Source: Palleronia sp. THAF1 (GTDB taxonomy: Bacteria > Pseudomonadota > Alphaproteobacteria > Rhodobacterales > Rhodobacteraceae). Taken from it: 64,000 bases of DNA. The translations under genes were made by a program, and so were the position numbers. Position 1 is the stretch's first letter; each line of letters opens with the position of its first letter. The stretch is taken from the NCBI RefSeq assembly GCF_009363795.1, contig NZ_CP045420.1, positions 2,957,001-3,021,000 of the forward strand. Direction: 5' to 3'. Below the pieces are notes generated by a model. The model had not been told where the DNA came from and ran no database searches. It saw only the letters and a program-made list of their open reading frames with translations. Positions 44,200 through 52,872 of the stretch are shown here, in pieces.

Positions 44200-44219
44200 C
44201 GGGGCCCCGAAGGGCCCCG
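44200..44219 (-). terminator. Intrinsic terminator after gltB with UUCG loop
   Basis: CGGGGCCC (44200-44207) and GGGCCCCG (44212-44219) form an 8-bp GC stem; on the reverse strand the loop is TTCG, an exceptionally stable tetraloop. It lies 5 nt after the gltB stop, and TTCCGCTTTT follows, so it should end the gltD-gltB transcript. Confidence 0.75.
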
Positions 44220-44224
44220 CCAAA

Positions 44225-47200
44225 TCACTCTGCCGGAACGGCCTGGTCTTCGATCCCGATGGGATGCTCCAGCTTGTGGACCATCTCTGTCGAGCAAACC
44301 TGCAAGAACTTCGGCAGCTCGCTCTCCCAATGTTGCAGGATCTCGGACGCGCGGGACGATCCCGTCTCCTTCTGGTGCCGTTCGATCAGATCACGCAGAA
44401 CGCCGGTCCAGTGATCCGTGGTCACGTCGCAGGTCACGAGCGTTTCCATGTTCATCAGGCTGGGAGCGACGCCCTCGGGATCATAGATGAAGGCCATGCC
44501 GCCGGTCATCCCCGCACCGAAGTTCGCGCCGATGGACCCAAGGATCACGGCCACGCCGCCGGTCATGTACTCGCACCCGTTCGATCCACAGCCCTCGACC
44601 ACCACGGTGGCGCCAGAGTTGCGCACCGCGAAGCGCTCGCCCGCACGACCAGCCGCGAAGAGGTAGCCGTCGGTCGCGCCGTAGAGCACCGTGTTGCCGA
44701 TGATCGTGTTCTCGGCCGCCTTGAGCGGAGAGACCATTGGCGGACGCACTACGATGGTGCCCCCCGACAGGCCCTTGCCCACGTAGTCGTTGGCATCGCC
44801 CGACACTTCCAGCTTCAGGCCGGGTGCTGCGAAGGCCCCCAACGACTGGCCCGCGCTGCCCGTCAGCTTGACGTGCAGGTGGTCGGGTTGCAGCTGGTTG
44901 CGCATCCCGAACCGCTTGACGATGTGGCTGGCCGTCCGCGTGCCCACGGTGCGGTGCGTGTTCCGAACGGCATAGGACAGCTGCATCTTCTCGCCATCCT
45001 CCAGGAACCGCTGCGCGTCGCGCACGATTTCTGCGTCCAGCGTGTCCAGCACGGCCTGACGTGGTTGATCGCGGTCGTAGACGATCTCTCCGGCGTCATC
45101 GACGGTGATCAGAAGCGGGTTCAGGTCCAGATCGTCAAGATGCGCCGAACCACGGCTGACCTGAGACAACAGGTCGGCCCGGCCGATCACGTCATCCAGT
45201 GACTTCGCCCCGATCTCTGCCAGGATTTCGCGCACTTCCTGGGCGTAGAAGGTGATCAGGTTCACCACCTTCTCGGCGTTGCCGGTGAACTTGTCGCGCA
45301 GCGCGTCATCCTGCGTGCAGACGCCCACCGGGCAGGTGTTCGACTGGCACTGACGCACCATGATGCAGCCCATCGCGATCAACGCCGCGGTGCCGATGCC
45401 GTATTCCTCGGCCCCCATCATCGCCGCCATCACCACGTCGCGGCCCGTGCGCAAACCACCGTCGGTGCGCAGCGTCACGCGGCTGCGCAGGTCGTTCATC
45501 GCCAGAACCTGATGCGCTTCGGTCAGACCCATCTCCCACGGCAGGCCCGCATACTTGATCGACGTCGCGGGCGACGCCCCGGTGCCGCCGTTATGGCCCG
45601 AAATCAGGATGATGTCCGCCTTTGCCTTCGCCACGCCAGCGGCGATGGTGCCGACGCCCGACGACGCCACCAGCTTTACCGTCACCTTGGCACGCGGGTT
45701 GATCTGCTTGAGGTCGTAGATCAGCTGCGCAAGGTCCTCGATCGAGTAAATGTCGTGGTGCGGCGGCGGCGAGATCAGCGTCACACCGGGGGTGGAGTGC
45801 CGCAGCTTCGCGATCAGAGACGTTACCTTCATGCCGGGCAACTGCCCGCCCTCACCGGGCTTGGCACCCTGCGCGACCTTGATCTCCAACTCTTCGCAAT
45901 GCAGCAGATATTCCGCCGTCACACCGAAGCGACCGCTTGCCACCTGCTTGATCTTCGCGCTCGCGTTGTCGCCATTTGGCTCCGGCGTGAAGTCATCCGG
46001 GCTTTCGCCCCCTTCACCCGAATCCGACTTCGCCCCGATCCGGTTCATCGCGATGGACAGCGTCCGGTGCGCTTCCGGCGACAGAGCACCCAAGGACATT
46101 CCCGGCGTCACGAACCGCTTGCGGATAGAGGTGATGCTTTCGACCTCTTCGATGGGGATCGACTTGCCGACCGCCTTGAAGGCCATCAGATCGCGCAGGT
46201 GGATCGGTTCAGCACTGGTCATCTTGGCCGAATACTGCTTCCACATCTGATAGCTGGCCGTGTTGCAGGCCATTTGCAGCATGTGCATCGACGTCGCTTC
46301 CCACGCGTGGCGCTCACCAGAGCGGCGCGACTTGTAGAAGCCACCGATGGGCAGAACGTCCTTGCCGCCTTGGAAGGCGCGGGCGTGGACCTCTTCCGTC
46401 TTCATCTGGATGCCGTTCACGCCGATACCGCTGATCCGCGACTGCATGCCGGGGAAGTACTCGGCGCACATGGCGCGGGATAGACCCACAGCCTCGAAGT
46501 TCAGGCCACCACGATAGCTGGAGATCACGCTGATCCCCATCTTCGACATGATCTTCAGCAGACCCGCATCGATGGCCTTGCGATACCGCGCGACGGCCTC
46601 GGTCAGCGTGCAATCCAACAATCCCCGGCCGATCCGATCGGCCAGCGAATCCTCGGCCAGATAGGCGTTCACGGTGGTGGCGCCGCAGCCGATCAGAACC
46701 GCGAAGTAATGCGGATCGATGCACTCGGCAGAGCGCACATTGATAGACGTGAACGTCCGCAGACCTTGCTTGGTCAGGCCCGAATGCACCGCGCTGGTCG
46801 CCAGGATCATCGGCATGGCCACGCGATCCGCCGACACGCCCTGATCCGTCAGCACCAGATGACCGGCACCCGACCGAACGGCGTCCTCGGCCTCGCGCCG
46901 GATGCGCTCCAGTCCCGCACGCAGCGTGCCCGGACCTTGACCGGGTGCGAAGGTGCAGTCGATCTCGACCGAGTCAGAGGTGAACGCCTCGACCATCCGA
47001 TCGAACTGGGCGTTGCCGATGAACGGGCTGTCCAGGATGATCACGTCGGTTTGGCTGCTGCTTTCGTCCAGCACGTTCTTCAGGTTTCCGAACCGGGTCT
47101 TCAAGCTCATCACGCGGAATTCGCGCAAGCTGTCGATGGGCGGGTTCGTCACCTGGCTGAAGTTCTGCCGGAAGAAGTGCGACAGCGGACGATACTGCTT

Positions 47201-48763
47201 GGACAGCACCGCCGAGGGCGTGTCGTCGCCCATCGACGCGATCATCTCCTTGCCGTCTTCGGCCATGGGCGCCAGCACTTGCTCCAGCTCTTCGATGGAG
47301 TAGCCTGCCGCGATCTGGCGGCGCTTGAGCGCTTCGCCCTGATACTCCGCGACCTCGGTCACCTTCGCCAGTTCAGAGTCCAGTTCGGTGATCTTGCCGA
47401 CCCATTCGCCGAAGGGCTGACTGGCGGCCAGCTTGTCCTTGATCTCGGCGTCGTGGAACAGCTTGCCCTCCTGGATATCGACGGCCAGCATCTGACCCGG
47501 GCCCAGCGCGCCCTTCTCGACGACACTGGATTCATCCACGGGGACCATGCCCGCTTCCGAACCCGCGATCACAAGGCCATCACCCGTCACGACATAGCGC
47601 ATCGGGCGCAGACCGTTGCGATCCAGACCGGCGCACACCCAGCGCCCATCAGTCATCGCCAAGGCGGCGGGGCCGTCCCACGGCTCCATCACCGAGTTGC
47701 AGTAGGAATACATGTCGCGCCACGCCTCGGGCAGCTCGTTGGCCTGCTTCGACCACGACTCCGGCACCAGCAGGGTCTTCGCCATGGGCGCGGACCGGCC
47801 AGAGCGCACCAGAACCTCGAACACCGCGTCCAGCGCGGCGGAGTCAGAAGACCCCAATGCGACGATCGGCTTGATATCGTCGGCCAGATCCCCGAACGCC
47901 GAAGAGGCCATGCGGATCTCGTGCGACTTCATCCAGTTCAGGTTGCCCTTCAGCGTGTTGATCTCACCGTTGTGAGCCAGCATGCGGAACGGCTGGGCCA
48001 GCCACCACTGCGGGAAGGTATTGGTGGAATAGCGCTGGTGGTAGATCGCAAACGCGCTCTCGAACCGCTCGTCCTTCAGGTCCGGGTAGAATTCGGCCAC
48101 GTCCTGCGCCAGCATCATGCCTTTGTAGATGATCGACCGACACGACAGCGACGCGATATACAGCTCCTTCACGCCAGCAGCGGCGCTCGCCTTCTCGATC
48201 CGGCGGCGGATGACATAAAGCTCACGCTCGAACGTCTCTTCGTCCACGCCCTTGGCGTTGGAAATCAGGATCTGCTCGATCTCGGGCCGCGTCGCGTTGG
48301 CCTTGCGGCCAAGGCAGGCGATATCGACCGGCACGTGACGCCAGCCATAGATGTAGTAGCCCATCCGCAGAACTTCGGTCTCGACGATGGTCCGGCAGGT
48401 CTCTTGCGCGCCGAAGTCTGTGCGCGGCAGGAAGACCTGACCCACGGCCAGCGTCTGCCCCTCAATGGGCGTGTGGCCGGTGCGGGCGATCTGGTCCGCG
48501 AAGAATGCCGCCGGGATCTGCACGTGAATACCCGCGCCGTCGCCGGTCTTGCCGTCGGCATCCACCGCACCCCGATGCCAGATCGACTTCAGCGCGTCGA
48601 TGGCATTGGCGACGACCTTGCGGCTGCGCTGCCCGTCCTTGGCGACTACGAGGCCCACGCCACAGGACGCGTGTTCCTCTTCCTCGCGATACAGCGAATG
48701 CTCGGACATCCAGGCGCGCTTGGCTTCCTGAGCAGCAACCCACTTTGCGTCGAACTCGGTCAT
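44225..48763 (-). CDS. gltB: Glutamate synthase (NADPH) large subunit
   Basis: 1512 residues from the ATG at 48763, which has AAGGAGAG upstream. The mature N-terminus would be C34 (HASCGVGLV), the amidotransferase nucleophile freed by cleavage of a short propeptide. Domains in order are a class II glutaminase (about 34-440), a central domain, the FMN-binding synthase domain (SGHNGGTGASPATSIKYAG), a [3Fe-4S] loop in CIMVRQCQSNTCPVGVC, and a GXGXG-type C-terminal beta-helix (GEDANDYVGKGLSGG-like). It converts glutamine and 2-oxoglutarate to two glutamates with GltD. It lies 113 nt after gltD. Confidence 0.97.
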   Translation of the reverse strand: MTEFDAKWVAAQEAKRAWMSEHSLYREEEEHASCGVGLVVAKDGQRSRKVVANAIDALKSIWHRGAVDADGKTGDGAGIHVQIPAAFFADQIARTGHTPIEGQTLAVGQVFLPRTDFGAQETCRTIVETEVLRMGYYIYGWRHVPVDIACLGRKANATRPEIEQILISNAKGVDEETFERELYVIRRRIEKASAAAGVKELYIASLSCRSIIYKGMMLAQDVAEFYPDLKDERFESAFAIYHQRYSTNTFPQWWLAQPFRMLAHNGEINTLKGNLNWMKSHEIRMASSAFGDLADDIKPIVALGSSDSAALDAVFEVLVRSGRSAPMAKTLLVPESWSKQANELPEAWRDMYSYCNSVMEPWDGPAALAMTDGRWVCAGLDRNGLRPMRYVVTGDGLVIAGSEAGMVPVDESSVVEKGALGPGQMLAVDIQEGKLFHDAEIKDKLAASQPFGEWVGKITELDSELAKVTEVAEYQGEALKRRQIAAGYSIEELEQVLAPMAEDGKEMIASMGDDTPSAVLSKQYRPLSHFFRQNFSQVTNPPIDSLREFRVMSLKTRFGNLKNVLDESSSQTDVIILDSPFIGNAQFDRMVEAFTSDSVEIDCTFAPGQGPGTLRAGLERIRREAEDAVRSGAGHLVLTDQGVSADRVAMPMILATSAVHSGLTKQGLRTFTSINVRSAECIDPHYFAVLIGCGATTVNAYLAEDSLADRIGRGLLDCTLTEAVARYRKAIDAGLLKIMSKMGISVISSYRGGLNFEAVGLSRAMCAEYFPGMQSRISGIGVNGIQMKTEEVHARAFQGGKDVLPIGGFYKSRRSGERHAWEATSMHMLQMACNTASYQMWKQYSAKMTSAEPIHLRDLMAFKAVGKSIPIEEVESITSIRKRFVTPGMSLGALSPEAHRTLSIAMNRIGAKSDSGEGGESPDDFTPEPNGDNASAKIKQVASGRFGVTAEYLLHCEELEIKVAQGAKPGEGGQLPGMKVTSLIAKLRHSTPGVTLISPPPHHDIYSIEDLAQLIYDLKQINPRAKVTVKLVASSGVGTIAAGVAKAKADIILISGHNGGTGASPATSIKYAGLPWEMGLTEAHQVLAMNDLRSRVTLRTDGGLRTGRDVVMAAMMGAEEYGIGTAALIAMGCIMVRQCQSNTCPVGVCTQDDALRDKFTGNAEKVVNLITFYAQEVREILAEIGAKSLDDVIGRADLLSQVSRGSAHLDDLDLNPLLITVDDAGEIVYDRDQPRQAVLDTLDAEIVRDAQRFLEDGEKMQLSYAVRNTHRTVGTRTASHIVKRFGMRNQLQPDHLHVKLTGSAGQSLGAFAAPGLKLEVSGDANDYVGKGLSGGTIVVRPPMVSPLKAAENTIIGNTVLYGATDGYLFAAGRAGERFAVRNSGATVVVEGCGSNGCEYMTGGVAVILGSIGANFGAGMTGGMAFIYDPEGVAPSLMNMETLVTCDVTTDHWTGVLRDLIERHQKETGSSRASEILQHWESELPKFLQVCSTEMVHKLEHPIGIEDQAVPAE

Positions 48764-48804
48764 CACATCTCTCCTTCGCGGGGAAGGAAGCGACCACGCC
48801 GCCC

Positions 48805-48826
48805 CTTCATCGTTCTTGAAATACCT
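48805..48826 (-). repeat. Short intergenic repeat, copy 2 (gltD-gltB gap)
   Basis: 20/22 identical to the element at 42021-42042. Here it lies in non-coding sequence 50 nt after the gltD stop and 42 nt before the gltB start, and is followed on the reverse strand by a GGGGCGGCG stretch. Confidence 0.6.
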
Positions 48827-48876
48827 CGGGGGCTGCGCAGCAGCGGGGCAGCGCCCCTCCCCCATAGAAGTTTACC

Positions 48877-50313
48877 TTACTCGGCGGCGACCGATCCGGC
48901 CTGACCGATCTGCGCCATGATCGCTTGAGCCGCCTCGCGTCCGTCGCGGATCGCCCAAACGACAAGCGACGCACCGCGCTGTATATCGCCGCAGGCATAG
49001 ACGCCCGGCAGGCTGGTCTCATGCGTCTGGAAATCGGCAAGCACCGTCCCCCAGCGCGTCACTTCCAAGCCGTCCACGCCCCAAAGCTTCGGCAGTTCTT
49101 CCGGTTCGAAGCCCAGCGCCTTGATCACCAAGTCCGCCTCTTCGACATAGTCCGATCCCTCGATGATCTCGGGAACGCGGCGACCCGTCGCATCGGGCTG
49201 CCCCAGACGCATCTTCTGGACCATGACGCCTTCGACGGTTTCGCCAGTGAAGCCTTTGGGCGCGCTCAGCCAGACGAACTCGACACCCTCTTCCTCGGCG
49301 TTCTGCACTTCGCGCTGGGATCCGGGCATGTTGTCCCGGTCCCGACGATACAGGCATTTCACGCTTGTCGCGCCCTGCCGGATAGAGGTCCGCAGGCAGT
49401 CCATCGCGGTATCGCCACCGCCAATCACGACGACCTTCTTACCCTTGGCATTCAGTTCACCGCTGTCGAATTCCGGCACGCTGTCACAGAAGTTCATCGC
49501 GCGGTTGGAGGCTGTCAGGAAGTCGATGGCGTTGACGATCCCCTTCGCGCCGACGCCCGGAGCTTGCAGGTCGCGCGTCTTGTAGACACCCGTGGCGATC
49601 AACACGGCGTCGTGGCCTTCGCGGATCTCTTCGAAGGTGATGTCGGTGCCCACGTTGCAGTTCAGCTTGAAGGTCACGCCGCCTTTTTCCAACTGCTCGA
49701 TCCGGCGCATGACGACGTCCTTCTCCAGCTTGAAGCCGGGGATGCCGTAGGTCAGCAGGCCGCCCGCACGGTCGTAGCGATCATACACGGTGACCTGAAC
49801 GCCCTCGCGTCGCAGCATGTCGGCACAGGCCAGGCCGCCGGGGCCGGCACCGATGATGCCGACACTCTCGGGCCGTTCGACCGATGGGTTCGGAAAATCC
49901 ACCCAGCCTTCATCCCACGCAGTGTCGGTGATGTATTTCTCGACAGCGCCGATGGTGACGGTGCCATGACCGGACTGCTCGATGACGCAGTTGCCTTCGC
50001 ACAGACGGTCCTGCGGGCAGATGCGGCCGCAGATTTCGGGGAAGGTATTGGTCATCTGGGCGATGTCATACGCCTCGCGCAGACGCCCTTCGGCGGTCAG
50101 GCGCAGCCAATCGGGAATATTGTTGTGGAGCGGGCAATGCGACTGGCAATACGGCACACCGCACTGGCTGCACCGGCCCGATTGCTCGGCGGCCTTTTCG
50201 GTCGCGAACTCTCCATAGATTTCTGCGAAATCTTCCCGGCGCTCGTCCGCAGTGCGCTTTTCGGGCATGTCGCGCGAAATCTTGGTGAACTTCAGCATTT
50301 TCTGACTGGCCAC
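48877..50313 (-). CDS. gltD: Glutamate synthase (NADPH) small subunit
   Basis: 478 residues. The N-terminal part holds two cysteine clusters (CSQCGVPYCQSHCPLHNNIP and EICGRICPQDRLCEGNC) for [4Fe-4S] centres. FAD binding is shown by IGAGPGGLACADMLRREG and NADPH binding by VIGGGDTAMDCLR. The C-terminal GVYACGDIQRGASLVVWAI closes the flavin site. It passes electrons from NADPH to GltB. With gltB and glnK-amtB in the same 16 kb, this is a nitrogen-assimilation block. The order here is gltD first, then gltB. Confidence 0.96.
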   Translation of the reverse strand: MASQKMLKFTKISRDMPEKRTADERREDFAEIYGEFATEKAAEQSGRCSQCGVPYCQSHCPLHNNIPDWLRLTAEGRLREAYDIAQMTNTFPEICGRICPQDRLCEGNCVIEQSGHGTVTIGAVEKYITDTAWDEGWVDFPNPSVERPESVGIIGAGPGGLACADMLRREGVQVTVYDRYDRAGGLLTYGIPGFKLEKDVVMRRIEQLEKGGVTFKLNCNVGTDITFEEIREGHDAVLIATGVYKTRDLQAPGVGAKGIVNAIDFLTASNRAMNFCDSVPEFDSGELNAKGKKVVVIGGGDTAMDCLRTSIRQGATSVKCLYRRDRDNMPGSQREVQNAEEEGVEFVWLSAPKGFTGETVEGVMVQKMRLGQPDATGRRVPEIIEGSDYVEEADLVIKALGFEPEELPKLWGVDGLEVTRWGTVLADFQTHETSLPGVYACGDIQRGASLVVWAIRDGREAAQAIMAQIGQAGSVAAE

Positions 50314-50452
50314 GGCACATCTCTCCCAAAGCTGTTCCGCTGCACATACACCGCCCGCTACGTCGAATAAAGGGGTGAATCGCGATTTAGGTAACTAAAG
50401 CTGACCCTTTATTACAACCGGACGGACAAGAGTCGGCCAGCCAACCAACACA

Positions 50453-50497
50453 AGGCCAAGAAAAGGTCCGAACCGGATATTCCTTTTCACTTGGCCT
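50453..50497. promoter_or_regulatory. Long bulged hairpin in the gltD-uppP divergent region
   Basis: AGGCCAAG (50453-50460) pairs with CTTGGCCT (50490-50497), AAAAGG with CCTTTT, and TCCG with CGGA around an AAC loop, with a 2-nt and a 4-nt bulge on one side. This gives 18 paired bases. No T run follows in either direction. It lies about 53 nt before the uppP start, where a leader RNA structure would be expected, and 140 nt upstream of gltD on the other strand. Confidence 0.5.
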
Positions 50498-50549
50498 AAG
50501 CTCCTCTTTGCCGGACAACCGCCGCGACACCGCTTCCAAGGCTTAGATC

Positions 50550-51353
50550 ATGTCGCTCTTCTACCTCCTCCTCGTCGCCGTCGTGCAGGGGATCACAGAG
50601 TTTCTGCCGGTCTCTTCGTCCGGCCATCTCGTCCTGCTGCCCGCCCTGACGGGACAAGCCGACCAAGGCCTTGCCATCGATGTCGCGGCCCACGTGGGCA
50701 CGCTTGTCGCGGTGGTGATCTTCTTCTGGGCAGAGGTGCGCGTCGCCATAGGAGGCGTTCCATCACTTGCACGAGGTCAGATCGACAGCCGCGGCGCGTT
50801 TCTTGCGCTATGCCTGATCGTCGCGACGATCCCGGTGATCCTGATCGGCCTTGTTCTGAAAGTGACCGGCTTTGCCGATGCCATGCGCAGCGTCGCCGTC
50901 ATCGGGTGGAGCACGATCGTCTTCGGCCTGATCCTCTACTGGACCGACCACAAGGGAGAGGAAGCGCGCACCGCGCCCGAGTGGACGCTGAAACACGCCG
51001 TTACGATGGGTTTGTGGCAGGTGCTGGCACTGATCCCCGGCACGTCCCGTTCCGGCGTGACGATTTCCGGCGCGCGACTGCTGGGCTACCACCGGCGCGA
51101 TGCGGCAACGTTGTCGATGTTGATGTCGATTCCGACGATCCTGGCATCCGGTGCGATCCTGTCGCTGGACGTGATCGGACAGGCCAACGCGGCGCTGTTC
51201 CGCGACGCCGCGATTGCCGCCGTGTTCTCGGCCATCGCGGCGTTGATCGCGTTGAAGCTGATGTTCAAATTGCTCGAGTCGGTCAGTTTCACGCCCTACG
51301 TGATCTACCGTCTGTTCTTGGGCAGCGCGCTACTGATCTGGGCCTACAGTTAA
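50550..51353 (+). CDS. uppP: Undecaprenyl-diphosphatase (BacA type)
   Basis: 267 residues with about eight membrane helices. The catalytic motifs are present: VQGITEFLPVSSSGHLVLLP near the N-terminus and ALIPGTSRSGVTISGARLLG in the middle. The enzyme recycles undecaprenyl pyrophosphate to the monophosphate carrier used by peptidoglycan and O-antigen pathways and can confer bacitracin resistance. Its end overlaps the convergent NDUFA9-like gene by 4 nt. A hairpin lies in its leader. Confidence 0.96.
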   Translation: MSLFYLLLVAVVQGITEFLPVSSSGHLVLLPALTGQADQGLAIDVAAHVGTLVAVVIFFWAEVRVAIGGVPSLARGQIDSRGAFLALCLIVATIPVILIGLVLKVTGFADAMRSVAVIGWSTIVFGLILYWTDHKGEEARTAPEWTLKHAVTMGLWQVLALIPGTSRSGVTISGARLLGYHRRDAATLSMLMSIPTILASGAILSLDVIGQANAALFRDAAIAAVFSAIAALIALKLMFKLLESVSFTPYVIYRLFLGSALLIWAYS

Positions 51354-52372
51354 GAGAAGCCCGCCCGGTTCGATCCGCCCTTCATGCGCTCCGGCGCCTT
51401 GTGCAGGTTCTCGGCGCTGTCATTCGACTCGGCATACTGACCGGAGGGACGGAAACGCCACAGATAGTCGGGCAACACGGCCTCAGTCGCGATGGGTTGG
51501 ATGCCAAGGTCTGCAAAGGTCTTCACGCCTTCCCCAACGATATTGTCCTGCCCCAGATTGCGCACTTGATCGAGCGTCAACGGACCGGCGATCAGGCCGA
51601 AGGTCGCCGACTTTACCAGATCGAAGCCCCAGCCCATCAGCTTGGCGATGGGCATGGGCGTGTTCAGGATCAGCGCGCGACGGCGAATGGTCGCCAGCAT
51701 CTCGCGCATCCACTCGCGGAAATCGGAAACATCGGGCCCGCCAAGCTCGTAGATGCCCGGCTCCGCCTTGCCCAGAACGCCCAGCTCGATCGCGGCGGCG
51801 ACGTCGTCCACGTAGACCGGCTGGAACTTCGTCGACGCACCCACCAGCGGCAGCAACGGCGCCATACGGGCCATCCCGGCGAAGCGATTGAAGAACTCGT
51901 CCTCGTGCCCGAAGATGATGGACGGGCGCACGATCATCGCGCTGGGGAAGGCATCCAGAACCGCCTTCTCGCCAGCGGCCTTGGTGCGGGCATACTCGCT
52001 GGGGGCATTCTCGTCAGCGCCGATGGCAGAGACCAGAACGAACTGCGCGACACCAGCCTTCTTGGCCATCGTCGCGATACGCGCGGCACCCTTTTGCTGC
52101 AGCGCCTGGAACGTCTGCTTGCCAGTTTCTTCCAGCACACCGACGCAGTTCACCACGGCGTCCGATCCAGCGATCGCAGCGCGCACGCTGTCGTCATCGC
52201 GGATGTTGCAGAAGATCGGCTCGACCTGACCGACAGAGCCGTAGGTGCGCACGAAGGGTGCATCGTTGGGGCGACGGCACGCGCACCGCACGCGCCAGCC
52301 CTGCTTGGCCATACGCCGGGCGACATACCGCCCGACAAAGCCTGTTCCGCCGAAGATGGTGACGAGTTTCAT
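51350..52372 (-). CDS. NDUFA9-like NAD(P)-binding protein (atypical SDR)
   Basis: 340 residues. The N-terminal TIFGGTGFVGRYVARRMAKQG is a Rossmann glycine-rich motif, with RVRCACRRPNDAP suggesting NADP binding. VNCVGVLEETGKQTF, RTKAAGEKAVLDAFPSAMIVRPSIIFG and FQPVYVDDVAAAIELG match the complex I NDUFA9-like family of alphaproteobacteria. No catalytic YxxxK is obvious (the segment reads YARTKAAGEK). In mitochondria NDUFA9 is a structural complex I subunit; the bacterial protein has been reported as a supernumerary subunit. No nuo genes are in the window. Confidence 0.88.
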   Translation of the reverse strand: MKLVTIFGGTGFVGRYVARRMAKQGWRVRCACRRPNDAPFVRTYGSVGQVEPIFCNIRDDDSVRAAIAGSDAVVNCVGVLEETGKQTFQALQQKGAARIATMAKKAGVAQFVLVSAIGADENAPSEYARTKAAGEKAVLDAFPSAMIVRPSIIFGHEDEFFNRFAGMARMAPLLPLVGASTKFQPVYVDDVAAAIELGVLGKAEPGIYELGGPDVSDFREWMREMLATIRRRALILNTPMPIAKLMGWGFDLVKSATFGLIAGPLTLDQVRNLGQDNIVGEGVKTFADLGIQPIATEAVLPDYLWRFRPSGQYAESNDSAENLHKAPERMKGGSNRAGFS

Positions 52373-52469
52373 GGGCCGGTCCCTTGTCCTTCGCGTGCCT
52401 CCAGCGCGGTGTAAGCCGCGCCCCCTGTAGAAACAAGCGCCCGAACGTGAAGAAGGTCCCGAAATGGCG

Positions 52470-52498
52470 TTGACACCCCCTTGGGGCGTCGTTAGATC
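52470..52498 (+). promoter_or_regulatory. Promoter of the tRNA-Leu gene
   Basis: TTGACA (52470-52475) and TAGATC (52493-52498) are 17 nt apart and 17 nt before the mature tRNA 5' end. A perfect -35 with TAGAT-type -10 is usual for stable RNA genes of alphaproteobacteria. Confidence 0.65.
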
Positions 52499-52515
52499 GC
52501 GGCCTCACGACACCT

Positions 52516-52601
52516 GCCCAGGTGGCGGAATGGTAGACGCGCCAGCTTCAGGTGCTGGTGTCTGTATGGACGTGGAGGTTCGAGTCCTCTCCTGGGCACC
52601 A
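52516..52601 (+). tRNA. tRNA-Leu (anticodon CAG)
   Basis: 86 nt including an encoded CCA. Acceptor GCCCAGG pairs with CCTGGGC; the anticodon arm is CCAGC-TTCAGGT-GCTGG with anticodon CAG, reading CUG. A long variable arm (TGTCTGTATGGACG region) and a GAGG-TTCGAGT-CCTC T arm identify a class II tRNA. Confidence 0.97.
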
Positions 52602-52705
52602 ATTCCCATAAAATGGGAACATTGTCGTTCATCCGATATACAAACTTATCCTGCATGCTGCCCGCAAAGCGGCGCGCGCGCCGCGTCTTTCGCGGAGGAC
52701 GGATC

Positions 52706-52831
52706 ATGCGTGGTATGTTTGCAGCCTGGATCTACGGGCTGGCGTTGTTTTCAGGATTTACGCTTGGCGTGGCCGTGACCCCGCTCGACTTGGTGTCAGG
52801 CGCCGTCGGCTGGTTCTCGTCAGAGCACTAG
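52706..52831 (+). CDS. 41-residue membrane protein of unknown function
   Basis: An ATG at 52706 has GGAGG at 52694-52698 with 7-nt spacing, a textbook ribosome site. The product has one membrane-spanning segment (beginning MFAAWIYGLALFSGF, about residues 4-28) and a short tail ending VGWFSSEH. The open frame runs further upstream into the tRNA trailer, but the ribosome site decides the start. I do not recognise it. It stands alone between tRNA-Leu and the convergent Wza-like gene, so its transcript may read through from the tRNA promoter. Confidence 0.6.
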   Translation: MRGMFAAWIYGLALFSGFTLGVAVTPLDLVSGAVGWFSSEH

Positions 52832-52836
52832 AAATG

Positions 52837-52865
52837 GCCCCGCCTGCCCTGTTCGCAGGCAGGGC
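52837..52865 (-). terminator. Hairpin between the small membrane gene and the Wza-like gene
   Basis: GCCCCGCCTGC (52837-52847) pairs with GCAGGCAGGGC (52855-52865) with one mismatch over a 7-nt loop. It lies between two convergent genes, 7 nt after the Wza-like stop. The T content on either side is low (reverse strand: CCATTTC), so terminator activity is plausible but not certain. Confidence 0.5.
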
Positions 52866-52872
52866 ATGCGTA

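Noticed and set aside
46709-48904. A 731-codon open frame on the forward strand opposite gltB
   Set aside because: It mirrors the gltB codons on the opposite strand, is rich in His, Arg, Gln and Asp in the way such shadows are, has no ribosome site and resembles no family.
48925-50370. A 481-codon forward frame opposite gltD
   Set aside because: The gltD protein is unmistakable on the other strand; this frame has no motif and no start signal.
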